Of a DNA stretch of 64,000 nt, positions 1 to 8,416 are shown in pieces (within the stretch, counting starts at the first letter, position 1; each line of letters starts with the position of its first letter). The notes beneath the pieces were generated by a model. That model did no database searches. It was not told the DNA's origin and worked only from the letters and a program-made list of their open reading frames with translations. The DNA comes from Mesostigma viride (taxonomy: Eukaryota > Streptophyta > Mesostigmatophyceae > Mesostigmatales > Mesostigmataceae), in assembly GCA_009746045.1 (NCBI GenBank), contig RPFO01000299.1:370001-434000 (forward strand), read 5' to 3'. The translations under genes were made by a program, and so were the position numbers.

Positions 1-1210
1 ATGTGCAGTTTTTCGTCATTTTCCCCCTTTTCTTACATGAAACAAATATGAATAGTGAACAAATGAACTCATATCAGGCTGGATTCTTGCAGGCAGCATC
101 TAGACCATGAAAATAGACCACCCACAAAAATTGGGCTCATTCTGAGCTCAAATGGTGACATTTGACCGCATACATGTGCAGTTTTTCGTCATTTTCCCCC
201 TTTTCTTACATGAAACAAATATGAATAGTGAACAAATGAACTCATATCAGGCTGGGTTCTTGCAGGCAGCATCTAGACCATGAAAATAGACCACCCACAA
301 AAATTGGGCTCATTCTGAGCTCAAATGGTGACATGTGACAGCATACATGTGCAGTTTTTCGTCATTTTCCCCCTTTTCTTACATGAAACAAATATGAACA
401 GTGAACAAATGAACTCATATCAGGCTGGGTTCTTGCAGGCAGCATCTAGACCATGAAAATAGACCACCCACAAAAATTGGGCTCATTCTGAGCTCAAATG
501 GTGACATTTGACCGCATACATGTGCAGTTTTTCGTCATTTTCCCCCTTTTCTTACATGAAACAAATATGAATAGTGAACAAATGAACTCATATCAGGCTG
601 GATTCTTGCAGGCAGCATCTAGACCATGAAAATAGACCACCCACAAAAATTGGGCTCATTCTGAGCTCAAATGGTGACATGTGACAGCATACATGTGCAG
701 TTTTTCGTCATTTTCCCCCTTTTCTTACATGAAACAAATATGAACAGTGAACAAATGAACTCATATCAGGCTGGGTTCTTGCAGGCAGCATCTAGACCAT
801 GAAAATAGACCACCCACAAAAATTGGGCTCATTCTGAGCTCAAATGGTGACATGTGACAGCATACATGTGCAGTTTTTCGTCATTTTCCCCCTTTTCTTA
901 CATGAAACAAATATGAACAGTGAACAAATGAACTCATTTCAGGCTGGATTCTTGCAGGCAGCATCTAGACCATAAAAATAGACCACCCACAAAAATTGGG
1001 CTCATTCTGAGCTCAAATGGTGACACGTGACAGCATACATGTGCAGTTTTTCGTCATTTTCTCGGTTATCTTGGTTATGAAACAAATATGAATATTGAAC
1101 AAATGAACTCAGATCAGGCTGGAAACTTGTAAGCAGCATGTAGACCATCAAAATAGACTGTTTACAGCTCAAAAGGTGACAAATGAAAGGAAAACAATGC
1201 AGTTTGATGC
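1..1210 (+). repeat. Tandem array A, 173-bp unit, about 7 copies
   Basis: Units begin ATGTGCAGTTTTTCG at 1, 174, 347, 520, 693, 866 and 1039, an exact 173-bp period. The first six copies are nearly identical. The seventh diverges after about 1063 and fades out by about 1210. The same unit, reverse-complemented, makes up the array at 3252-4760. The left edge is outside the window, so the array may be longer. No convincing coding potential. Confidence 0.95.
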
Positions 1211-1321
1211 CATTGCCACTGTTCTCTTGAATAAAACATTTTTGTGCGACCAAATGAAATTCATGGGCATTCATTGACAATCCTCGAGGTTCGTGCAGTC
1301 TGAATTTCGTACAACGGTAGT

Positions 1322-2305
1322 ATGAAGTTCAGACTGGACGGGCAGTCTCGGGTCTTCGATGAATGAATTCCAGTGAATGCAAGATGAATTGCCGAGACCG
1401 ACCTGTTAGCAAGGAAATTCGTCCTTTTCGTATGTTCAGACTGGACGGGCAGTCTCGGGGCTTCGATGAGTGAATTCCAGTGAATGCAAGATGAATTGCC
1501 GAGACCGACCTGTTAGCAAGGAAATTCAAGTCCTTTTCGTATGTTCAGACTGGACGGGCAGTCTCGGGGCTTCGATGAGTGAATTCCAGTGAATGCAAGA
1601 TGAATTGCCGAGACCGACCTGTTAGCAAGGAAATTCAAGTCCTTTTCGTATGTTCAGACTGGACGGGCAGTCTCGGGGCTTCGATGAGTGAATTCCAGTG
1701 AATGCAAGATGAATTGCCGAGACCGACCTGTTAGCAAGGAAATTCAAGTCCTTTTCGTATGTTCAGACTGGACGGGCAGTCTCGGGGCTTCGATGAGTGA
1801 ATTCCAGTGAATGCAAGATGAATTGCCGAGACCGACCTGTTAGCAAGGAAATTCAAGTCCTTTTCGTATGTTCAGACTGGACGGGCAGTCTCGGGGCTTC
1901 GATGAGTGAATTCCAGTGAATGCAAGATGAATTGCCGAGACCGACCTGTTAGCAAGGAAATTCAAGTCCTTTTCGTATGTTCAGACTGGACGGGCAGTCT
2001 CGGGGCTTCGATGAGTGAATTCCAGTGAATGCAAGATGAATTGCCGAGACCGACCTGTTAGCAAGGAAATTCAAGTCCTTTTCGTATGTTCAGACTGGAC
2101 GGGCAGTCTCGGGGCTTCGATGAGTGAATTCCAGTGAATGCAAGATGAATTGCCGAGACCGACCTGTTAGCAAGGAAATTCAAGTCCTTTTCGTATGTTC
2201 AGACTGGACGGGCAGTCTCGGGGCTTCGATGAATGAATTCCAGTGAATGCAAGATGAATTGCCGAGACCGACCTGTTAGCAAGGAAATTCAAGTCCTTTT
2301 CGTAT
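1322..2305 (+). repeat. Tandem array, 109-bp unit, 9 copies
   Basis: GTTCAGACTGGACGGGCAGT recurs at 1327, 1434, 1543, 1652, 1761, 1870, 1979, 2088 and 2197. The period is 109 bp after a slightly shorter first unit. Copies 2-9 are almost identical, which points to recent expansion or homogenisation. Each unit holds GTCTCGG and CCGAGAC, a short inverted pair. The array ends 57 bp before the ATG of the Tudor-like reading frame. Confidence 0.95.
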
Positions 2306-2361
2306 GTGCGCGAAACATGAGGGGTGGGAAAACGGAATAAGCACAGAAAACGGAATCAGCG

Positions 2362-2652
2362 ATGGCGGAGAAGACGGCGATGGCACTTTTCAAATCGCAT
2401 GTCATGGACGTGCACGAGCCGGAATGGTTGGTGGGGACCCCGGTATGCAAGATATTTTCAGGCCCAAACTCAGGGGAGAAGCGGTATCATGCCCATGTGA
2501 CGGCGTTTAATAAGGAGCACAACATGGTCCATGTGCTCTACACAGACGGGGACGATGAAATAGTAGGGTTAGATGAGGTGCGAGCTGCGCTTTGCGCATG
2601 CCCAGGTGTAGAGTTACCCAATCTGCCACCCGACTCGACTGCGCGAGGTTAG
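2362..2652 (+). CDS. Small Tudor/Agenet-like domain protein (possibly a gene fragment)
   Basis: This is a 96-residue frame with ATG at 2362. Residues about 22-75 run from EWLVGTPVCKIF to DGDDEIVGLDEV. They resemble the Tudor-like fold of plant chromatin readers, which have a VGxxVxKxF start and a YxDGDxE strand before a short helix. Such domains usually bind methylated histone tails. After the stop, another frame (2666-2780) codes a basic stretch ending HIIDDSDSD and a stop, which looks like a genuine acidic C-terminus separated by a frameshift or a missed intron. The frame starts just after the 109-bp array and sits between the two inverted 173-bp arrays, so it may be a captured or decaying domain. 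The Tudor assignment is by pattern only. Confidence 0.45.
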   Translation: MAEKTAMALFKSHVMDVHEPEWLVGTPVCKIFSGPNSGEKRYHAHVTAFNKEHNMVHVLYTDGDDEIVGLDEVRAALCACPGVELPNLPPDSTARG

Positions 2653-2865
2653 GCGGAGATAGTAGAGTGCGTTCGGATCGAAGCAGGTCGCACACCGGGG
2701 CACGGCTAGCAAGCAAGCGAAGGCGACCCCGCGCCACAAGCGCCGCCCTCCCCACATAATTGATGACTCAGACTCAGACTAGCCTTATTGATGTGAGTTT
2801 AAATTTTTCAGTTTTAGATCCCAGCGTGCAACATACAGGGATGAAAAGCACTTTAACATGTATTA

Positions 2866-2935
2866 TTGTGCTCTGCGACTCCCCAATAGGAGCGCGTGTT
2901 TTATCAATGAATTATTTAATTAATAATTTTTTCAG
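2866..2935 (+). repeat. Solo LINE-tail hairpin element (diverged)
   Basis: TGCTCTGCGACTCCCCAATA, then GGAGCGCG and a TTAATTAAT-rich tail, matches the 3' tail of the LINE copies at 5941-7310 and 41750-42490 with several substitutions. Most likely an old, extremely 5'-truncated insertion. Confidence 0.6.
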
Positions 2936-3047
2936 TTGGAAATGACGTCAAAACTGGGCTGAGTTTAAATGTTACTTATATATATATACTGTCCTGAGCC
3001 AGTAGACATCGCGCCTTACGCGGATCCGCGCTTTTTACGTTTCAGTT

Positions 3048-3251
3048 CAGACAACTGGTCTCAGACATGCACGGGGCTCGGCGTGCCATGCTTCCACGTT
3101 TGTTGTCTCTTTTCAGACAACTGGTCTCAGACATGCACGGGGCTCGGCGTGCCATGCTGCCACGTTTGTTGTCTCTTTTCAGACAACTGGTCTCAGACAT
3201 GCACGGGGCTCAGCGTGCCAATGCTTCAGTCCACGTTTGTTGTCTCTTTTC
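3048..3251 (+). repeat. Three tandem copies of a 66-bp unit
   Basis: CAGACAACTGGTCTCAGACA starts at 3048, 3114 and 3180. Each unit continues with CACGGGGCTCGGCGTGCC and ends CACGTTTGTTGTCTCTTTT. The third unit is slightly longer. It abuts the start of inverted array B. Confidence 0.9.
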
Positions 3252-4760
3252 ATATACTGTCACATGTCACCATTTGAGCTCAGATCGAATGAGCCCAATT
3301 TTTGTAGGTGGTCTAGTATTATGGTTTAAATGTTGCTTGCAAGAATCCAGCTTGATATGAGTTCATTTGGTCATGATTCCTATTTGTTTCATGTAAGAAA
3401 CCGGTGCAAATGGCGTAAAACTGCATATTCATACTGTCACATGTCACCATTTGAGCTCATAATGAGCCCAATTTTTGTAGGTGGTGTAGTATTATGGTTT
3501 AAATGTAGCTTGCAAGAATCCAGCTGGATATGAGTTCATTGGTTCATGATTCCTATTTGTTTCATGTAAGAAACCGGTGCAAATGACAAAAGGTTGCATA
3601 TTTATACTGTCACATGTCACCATTTGAGCTCATAATGAGCCCAATTTTTGTAGGTGGTGTAGTATTATGGTTTAAATGTAGCTTGCAAGAATCCAGCTCG
3701 ATATGAGTTCATTTGGTCATGATTCCTATTTGTTTCATGTAAGAAACCGGTACAAATGACAAAAGGTTGCATATTTATACAAAAGGTGCATATTTATACT
3801 GTCACATGTCACCATTTGAGCTCATAATGAGCCCAATTTTTGTAGGTGGTGTAGTATTATGGTTTAAATGTTGCTTGCAAGAATCCTGGCAGCTCGATAT
3901 GAGTTCATTTGGTCATGATTCCTATTTGTTTCATGTAAGAAACCGGTGCAAATGACGAAAAGCTGCATATTTACACTGTCACATGTCACCATTTGAGCTC
4001 AGAATGAGCCCAATTTTTGTGGGTGGTCTATTTTCATGGTCTAGATGCTGCTTGCAAGAATCCAGCCTGAAATGAGTTCATTTGTTCACTATTCATATTT
4101 GTTTCATGTCAGAAAAGGGGGAAAATGACGAAAAACTGCACATGTATGCTGTCACATGTCACCATTTGAGCTCATAATGAGCCCAATTTTTGTGGGTGGT
4201 CTATTTTCATGGTATAAATGCTGCCTGCAAGAATCCAGCCTGATATGAGTTCATTTGTTCACTATTCATATTTGTTTCATGTCAGAAAAGGGGGAAAATG
4301 ACGAAAAACTGCACATGTATGCTGTCACATGTCACCATTTGAGCTCAGAATGAGCCCAATTTTTGTGGGTGGTCTATTTTCACGGTCTAGATGCTGCCTG
4401 CAAGAATCCAGCCTGAAATGAGTTCATTTGTCCACTATTCATATTTGTTTCATGTAAGAAAAGGGGGAAAATGACGAAAAACTGCACATGTATGCTGTCA
4501 CATGTCACCATTTGAGCTCAGAATGAGCCCAATTTTTGTGGGTGGTCTATTTTCATGGTCTAGATGCTGCCTGCAAGAATCCAGCCTGAAATGAGTTCAT
4601 TTGTCCACTATTCATATTTGTTTCATGTAAGTAAAGGGGGGAAATGACGAAAAACTGCACATGTATGCTGTCACATGTCACCATTTGAGCTCAGAATGAG
4701 CCCAATTTTCGTGGGTGGTCTGTTTTCATGGTCTACATGCTGCCTGCAACAGTCCAGCTT
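3252..4760 (-). repeat. Tandem array B: inverted copies of the 173-bp unit, 9 copies
   Basis: CTGTCACATGTCACCATTTG recurs at 3257, 3434, 3607, 3799, 3976, 4149, 4322, 4495 and 4668. Spacing is 173 bp in the distal half and 173-192 bp in the proximal half. The unit is the reverse complement of array A. Distal copies (3976-4760) are close to array A. Proximal copies are more diverged, with GTAGGTGGTGTAGTATTATGG replacing GTGGGTGGTCTATTTTCATGG. So there is a divergence gradient along the array. Confidence 0.95.
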
Positions 4761-4863
4761 TAGGTACCCTCAGATCTGAAAGATTTTTTTTTTACTCATT
4801 TGAAGACTTGTGAAATTGAGCAAACACCTATGAATCCCCTCACTATCCGTACTCCGCGCCCGC

Positions 4864-5080
4864 ATGATTGACAAGGAGAAATGGGCTGCCATCTGCGATA
4901 AGCACCTCCCCGAGGGGTATGCTCCTGTTTTCTACCCACGGGCCCCGCGGCCCATTGCTAGCCACTGAGGGTAGAAGTCCGCAGGTGGAGGTTATTGGTC
5001 CTGAGGATAGCCGCTACACTACCGCCTCGTCTGCCATTACAGTAGAGGACAGCTCGGATGAGGATTACATCCCCATCTAG
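4864..5080 (+). pseudogene. Possible coding remnant with acidic C-terminus
   Basis: From ATG 4864 a 34-residue frame runs to a stop at 4966, beginning MIDKEKWAAICDKHLPEGYA with a protein-like composition. A second frame then runs to 5080 and ends VEDSSDEDYIPI, a plausible acidic terminus. The two are in different frames, so if they belong together there is a frameshift or intron. I do not recognise the family. It may be transposon-derived, because it is followed directly by dispersed repeats. Confidence 0.25.
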
Positions 5081-5084
5081 TGCT

Positions 5085-5199
5085 TAACGGTTGGGGGATG
5101 ATGCAGACGATATTTGTTTAAACTTTTGTGTAATTATTTTTCTAATGAGATTAGCATAGTACTCCGTGGCATGCCTTTGCGCATATTGAATTGAATTGA
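5085..5199 (+). repeat. Dispersed repeat, copy 1 (second copy at 19190-19312)
   Basis: GATGCAGACGATAT, TTTGTGTAATTATTTTTCT, TGAG and ACTCCGTGGCATGCCT occur in the same order here and in intron sequence at 19190-19312. Both copies are followed by a GCAAGTACTTACTT motif (5474-5499 and 19299-19315). It looks like a short interspersed element with an ACTT-rich end. Confidence 0.7.
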
Positions 5200-5213
5200 A
5201 TTGAATTGTAACA

Positions 5214-5430
5214 TAAAGTTCTCCGTTGGGAGTATATGTAGCACATAGCCCGTGAGAGGGGGGCATATGGCCTATCATACATCCTAAGCTACTTCCTGCA
5301 AGGGTGGGGATGTAAAGGACCCTTGCTCTAGGTGCACCGGGCGCGTGCATCCGGGCCATGATCTTCAAGCTATGCCCAGCGAAGGGGGAGCCTGTCATGG
5401 GGGGGAAGATCAGCATAGCTATACAAAGGC
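5214..5430. repeat. Dispersed repeat, about 215 bp, copy 1
   Basis: CTCCGTTGGGAGTATATGTA, GCACATAG, AAGCTACTTCCTGCAAGGGT and GGAGCCTGTCATGGGGGG recur in order at 5531-5740 with clear divergence. The CTCCGTTGGGAG core and following GTAGCAC also occur at 24381-24415. Confidence 0.75.
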
Positions 5431-5526
5431 TAAAGCGGGGCTCTCAGCAGAGAGTTACTCCCTGCATATGACACGCAAGTACTTACTTACTTACTTACTA
5501 ATTAATTAATTAATTTGATTAATTAG

Positions 5527-5745
5527 GAACATAACTCCGTTGGGAGCGTATGTAGCACATATCCCAGAGAGAGGGCATATGGCTTTTAATACATTCTAAG
5601 CTACTTCCTGCAAGGGTGGGAATGTAAACAACACTTGCTCGAGGTGCACCAAGGGCACCTGCCCCACCACGATCTCTCAGGCAACGCCCAACTATAAGGG
5701 GAGCCTGATCAGAATAAGGGGAGCCTGTCATGGGGGGGACCTGAT
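5527..5745. repeat. Dispersed repeat, about 215 bp, copy 2
   Basis: Diverged second copy of the 5214-5430 repeat. It shares CTCCGTTGGGAGCGTATGTA, CTAAGCTACTTCCTGCAAGG and GGGGAGCCTGTCATGGGGGG. It is preceded by an ACTT/TTAATTAA simple tract (5481-5525), like the tails of LINE-type insertions. Confidence 0.75.
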
Positions 5746-5940
5746 CGATGATCATCCACAAGATGTGGTTGCCGCCTGTGCGGGCTAGAATAGCCCTAGC
5801 TTGAATAATTGGTAATCACTGGGCACCACCCTGGCAGCCATGCCTAGAATGTTTGCCTAGCCGTGCCACCATACCTAGTACGTCACGTGCACCGCTAATT
5901 AACGCACGGTACACAACCAGCCATAATTAATTAATTAATT

Positions 5941-7310
5941 AGACTCGTGCTCCCGTTGGCCGGGGAGTCACGGAGCATTAACCCCGATGAATGGATGGAT
6001 GGGCGCACACATTCCGACCGGTCTAATCTATCTACATTGGCTACATACTACATCTATCCAACAACATTCTAACTACATCATCTATGTAGGCAGCCGCAGG
6101 CTGCCCTAGGGGGAGCTATCTAGCGTGCCTCCCGCGGGATTGCACACGCGGGCGCTTCCCCACTGGGGGGGGCTCGTTGTCCTCTATGACCTGGGCCCAC
6201 TTGGCCTTGTCCATCATCTTCTTCCAAATCACGGAGAGGCCTAGGCCCCCCATGTCCTCTACTAGCTGTTCTTTGAAGGTGCGGGCCTTGCGGCGTCTAA
6301 CATCACTGGGCCCAGCCCACGTCAGGAGGTGACGGCCAGGCTGGGCTGGTCGCAGTCCTGCGGGGGGCCCACGTGAGGTGTCTACCTGGTTGGTGCGAGC
6401 TAGGTGCCCTACTAGCTGCAGGCGGCGTTGCTTAATTGTGCTGGTGATATAGGGCATGCCCTGGTACAGGTCCTCATTGCGGACATGAGCAGCATATCCT
6501 ACTCTGAAAATGGAACGCAGCATGCTGGTGACCGCGCCGTCCAGCTTGCGGGCCAGGTCGGCGGTGAGGGTCCACGTCTCGGCGCCATACGTGAGAACAG
6601 GAAGGACGAGGACCTTGAACAGGTCCTGTTTCTCGATCTTGCCCAGGGGCTTGCGCCATAGGGCCCGGTACTGGCGTAAAGCGTGCCAGGCGAGGGAGAT
6701 GCGGTGGTCCACATCCACCTCGCAGCTAGGGAGCAGGCTGCCCAGCAGCTTAACGCGGTCCCGATACAGGACTCGAGAGCCGTCTAGGAGATAGAGGGGC
6801 GGCGCTGCGGTGGTGAGCCCAACCGCCAGGGCCTCTGTCTTCTTGCTGACCTCAAGCCCCACTGCACGGGCCTCGAGAGCCAGGCAGTCAAGCCATGTCT
6901 GCACGTGCTCAGTGTCCTCAAAGAGGGTGGTGTCGTCTGCGTAAATGATGTCTGCTAGCCGAATCTCCGTGTCCGCACCGCCATGCCAGAATTTGTTAGC
7001 AACCTGCACTCCTGGTTCCCTGCCCACGATGCGGGCAAATCGCTTGCGCGCCTGAATCATTAATTACGTATTCGACAACAATAATGAACAGGTAGGGCGA
7101 CAGCACGCAGCCCTGCCACACACCCTTCTGTAAAGGGCATGGGGGCGTGGTCCCGTAAGAAGTGCGCACCGAAGTGGTGGACCCTTCATACAGGTTGCGG
7201 ATGACAGCAATCAGGGGGCGGGGGATCCGGAACAACTCGAGGATGTCCCAAAGCGCAGGCCAGAAAACCGAATCGAAGGCTTTGATGAAGTCCACCAGCA
7301 CAAGGTGCAA
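5941..7310 (-). mobile_element. Non-LTR retrotransposon (LINE), 5'-truncated, copy 1
   Basis: The element reads on the minus strand from about 7310 to 5941. It contains the RT palm with YADD, a C-terminal region, a short 3' UTR with GATG/CATC repeats, and a hairpin tail (GTGCTCCCGTTGG, GGGGAGTCACGGAGCA on the plus strand) followed by (TTAA)n at 5926-5942. The 3' 560 bp of coding sequence and the tail are almost identical to 41750-42490 on the plus strand, which argues for recent mobility. The end without a zinc knuckle and the motif [11 protein letters not shown] suggest a CR1/L2/RTE-like clade rather than plant L1 (inference). The 5' half, including any endonuclease, is absent. Confidence 0.85.
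6116..7310 (-). pseudogene. LINE reverse transcriptase, truncated and frameshifted
   Basis: The first frame (7310 down to about 7050) holds RT motifs VLVDFIKAFDSVFW and PLQKGVWQGCVLSPYLF, which are fingers/palm motifs with the conserved GxxQGxxLSP pattern. A one-base frame change near 7060, close to YVIND, moves into a second frame that runs to the stop at 6116. That frame contains the catalytic IIYADDTTLF, a thumb region, [11 protein letters not shown] and an end RGRHAR. The N-terminal endonuclease and the first RT motifs are missing. A non-autonomous, dead copy. The frame change could be a true mutation or a sequence error. Confidence 0.85.
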
Positions 7311-7546
7311 AGGGGACTCACCAGGCTGAAGGCCATAGCCTTAGCTTAGCCCTTGTACAGCCATGCTACGTCCTGGCTATGATCAGATTACTTGCCCACG
7401 CTCCTTGTTATGATATGCTCACATGGGTCTTATCGCACCCACAGAACTTGCCGGATCGTCTATATCGTGTCCGATTGCTGCTGTGGCATGCCTCTGGCAT
7501 GAAGGAGAAAGGGGGTCTCTGCCCTTTCTTCCTGTTGTGCACATAC

Positions 7547-7640
7547 CAAAGAGACAACCAGCGCAGGCCAGAAATCGGGAGAATCCGGACCATGGTAGCT
7601 CGAGCCTGCCGTTATCTTTTCCGCGTTTTCGAGTCGTTCA
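7547..7640 (+). repeat. Short interspersed repeat (GAGACAACCAGCG family), copy 1
   Basis: A segment of about 93 bp starts CAAAGAGACAACCAGCGCAG and ends near TTTTCGAGTCGTTCA. It is essentially identical to the reverse complement of 13606-13706. Partial and palindromic copies lie at 59847-60010, with a fragment at 61075-61099. No protein is coded. Confidence 0.85.
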
Positions 7641-7659
7641 TACATACGGCCCTAAAGGC

Positions 7660-7710
7660 ACTCCGGTGCTCCGTGACTCCCCAACGGGAGCACGAGTTTA
7701 ATTAATTATC
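7660..7710 (+). repeat. Solo LINE-tail hairpin element
   Basis: TGCTCCGTGACTCCCCAACG, GGAGCACGAG and then TTTAATTAATTA match exactly the tail of the LINE copy at 42441-42490. The TGCTCC/GGGAGCA arms can pair. No LINE coding sequence precedes it. Confidence 0.8.
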
Positions 7711-7725
7711 AATAGTGATAATTAA

Positions 7726-7802
7726 TCGATCCATTCTTTGGGGTTAATACTCCATGACGTACTCCCCAAATGGAGCACGTGTTTAATTAATCAATTAATA
7801 GG
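7726..7802 (+). repeat. Solo LINE-tail hairpin element (variant)
   Basis: GGGGTTAATACTCCATGACG, TACTCCCCAAATGGAGCACG and a TTTAATTAATCAATTAATA tail. Includes the GGGGTTAAT lead-in also seen at 42437 and 42915. It lies 16 bp after another solo tail, so the tails are arranged in tandem. Confidence 0.75.
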
Positions 7803-8416
7803 AACTGAAGGTTCATTTATTGGTACCCACGTGACGCAGTTTATCTTAATTAGTTTGACTTCCAGGCTAGGAAGGAACAAAGAAAAGAAAATCGTAACTG
7901 TATTAATTGCACGTACCGTGGTTCAACTCCCAACAGGGCGGCACATATGTCATATGTATCGTCGCAAGAGACAGGCAGCCAATGTAAACCAAATGCTGCC
8001 TCCTACGATCGACACGGTATGCATGGGTTCAGTACTGCAATTTCAATAATTACATCAATGCCAAAAGACAAAATGAGACAATTTTGGTTTCCACAACCAA
8101 CGAAAAATCTCGTCGACTGCAGTAGCTTCCCATGTGCCAACGCCGCCGACTGTACATCAGCTTCCTTCTAGGCCCCTGCACCGCTTCTGCCCTGCCATCC
8201 TTCCCCCCCTTCCGTGCCTCCGTGGAAGACGCAAAAAGTAGCCGAAGAGCACCAGTCGAGATGGTCCCAACACGACAAAGATGACAATGGCACCATTGTT
8301 CACATGCATCAATCACGGTAACGCAAACTATTCCTGGTCACTTGGCACGCCAACCTCGCGTAAATAGTAGAGTAGTTGTCCGAAAAGGAGCGTAGAGGTG
8401 AAGGCGGCGAAAGCCG
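7803..8416. other. Non-coding stretch downstream of the mannosyltransferase gene
   Basis: I see no gene here. The part next to 8416 should contain the 3' UTR of the minus-strand mannosyltransferase gene. Reading frames here are short and lack recognisable motifs. Confidence 0.5.
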
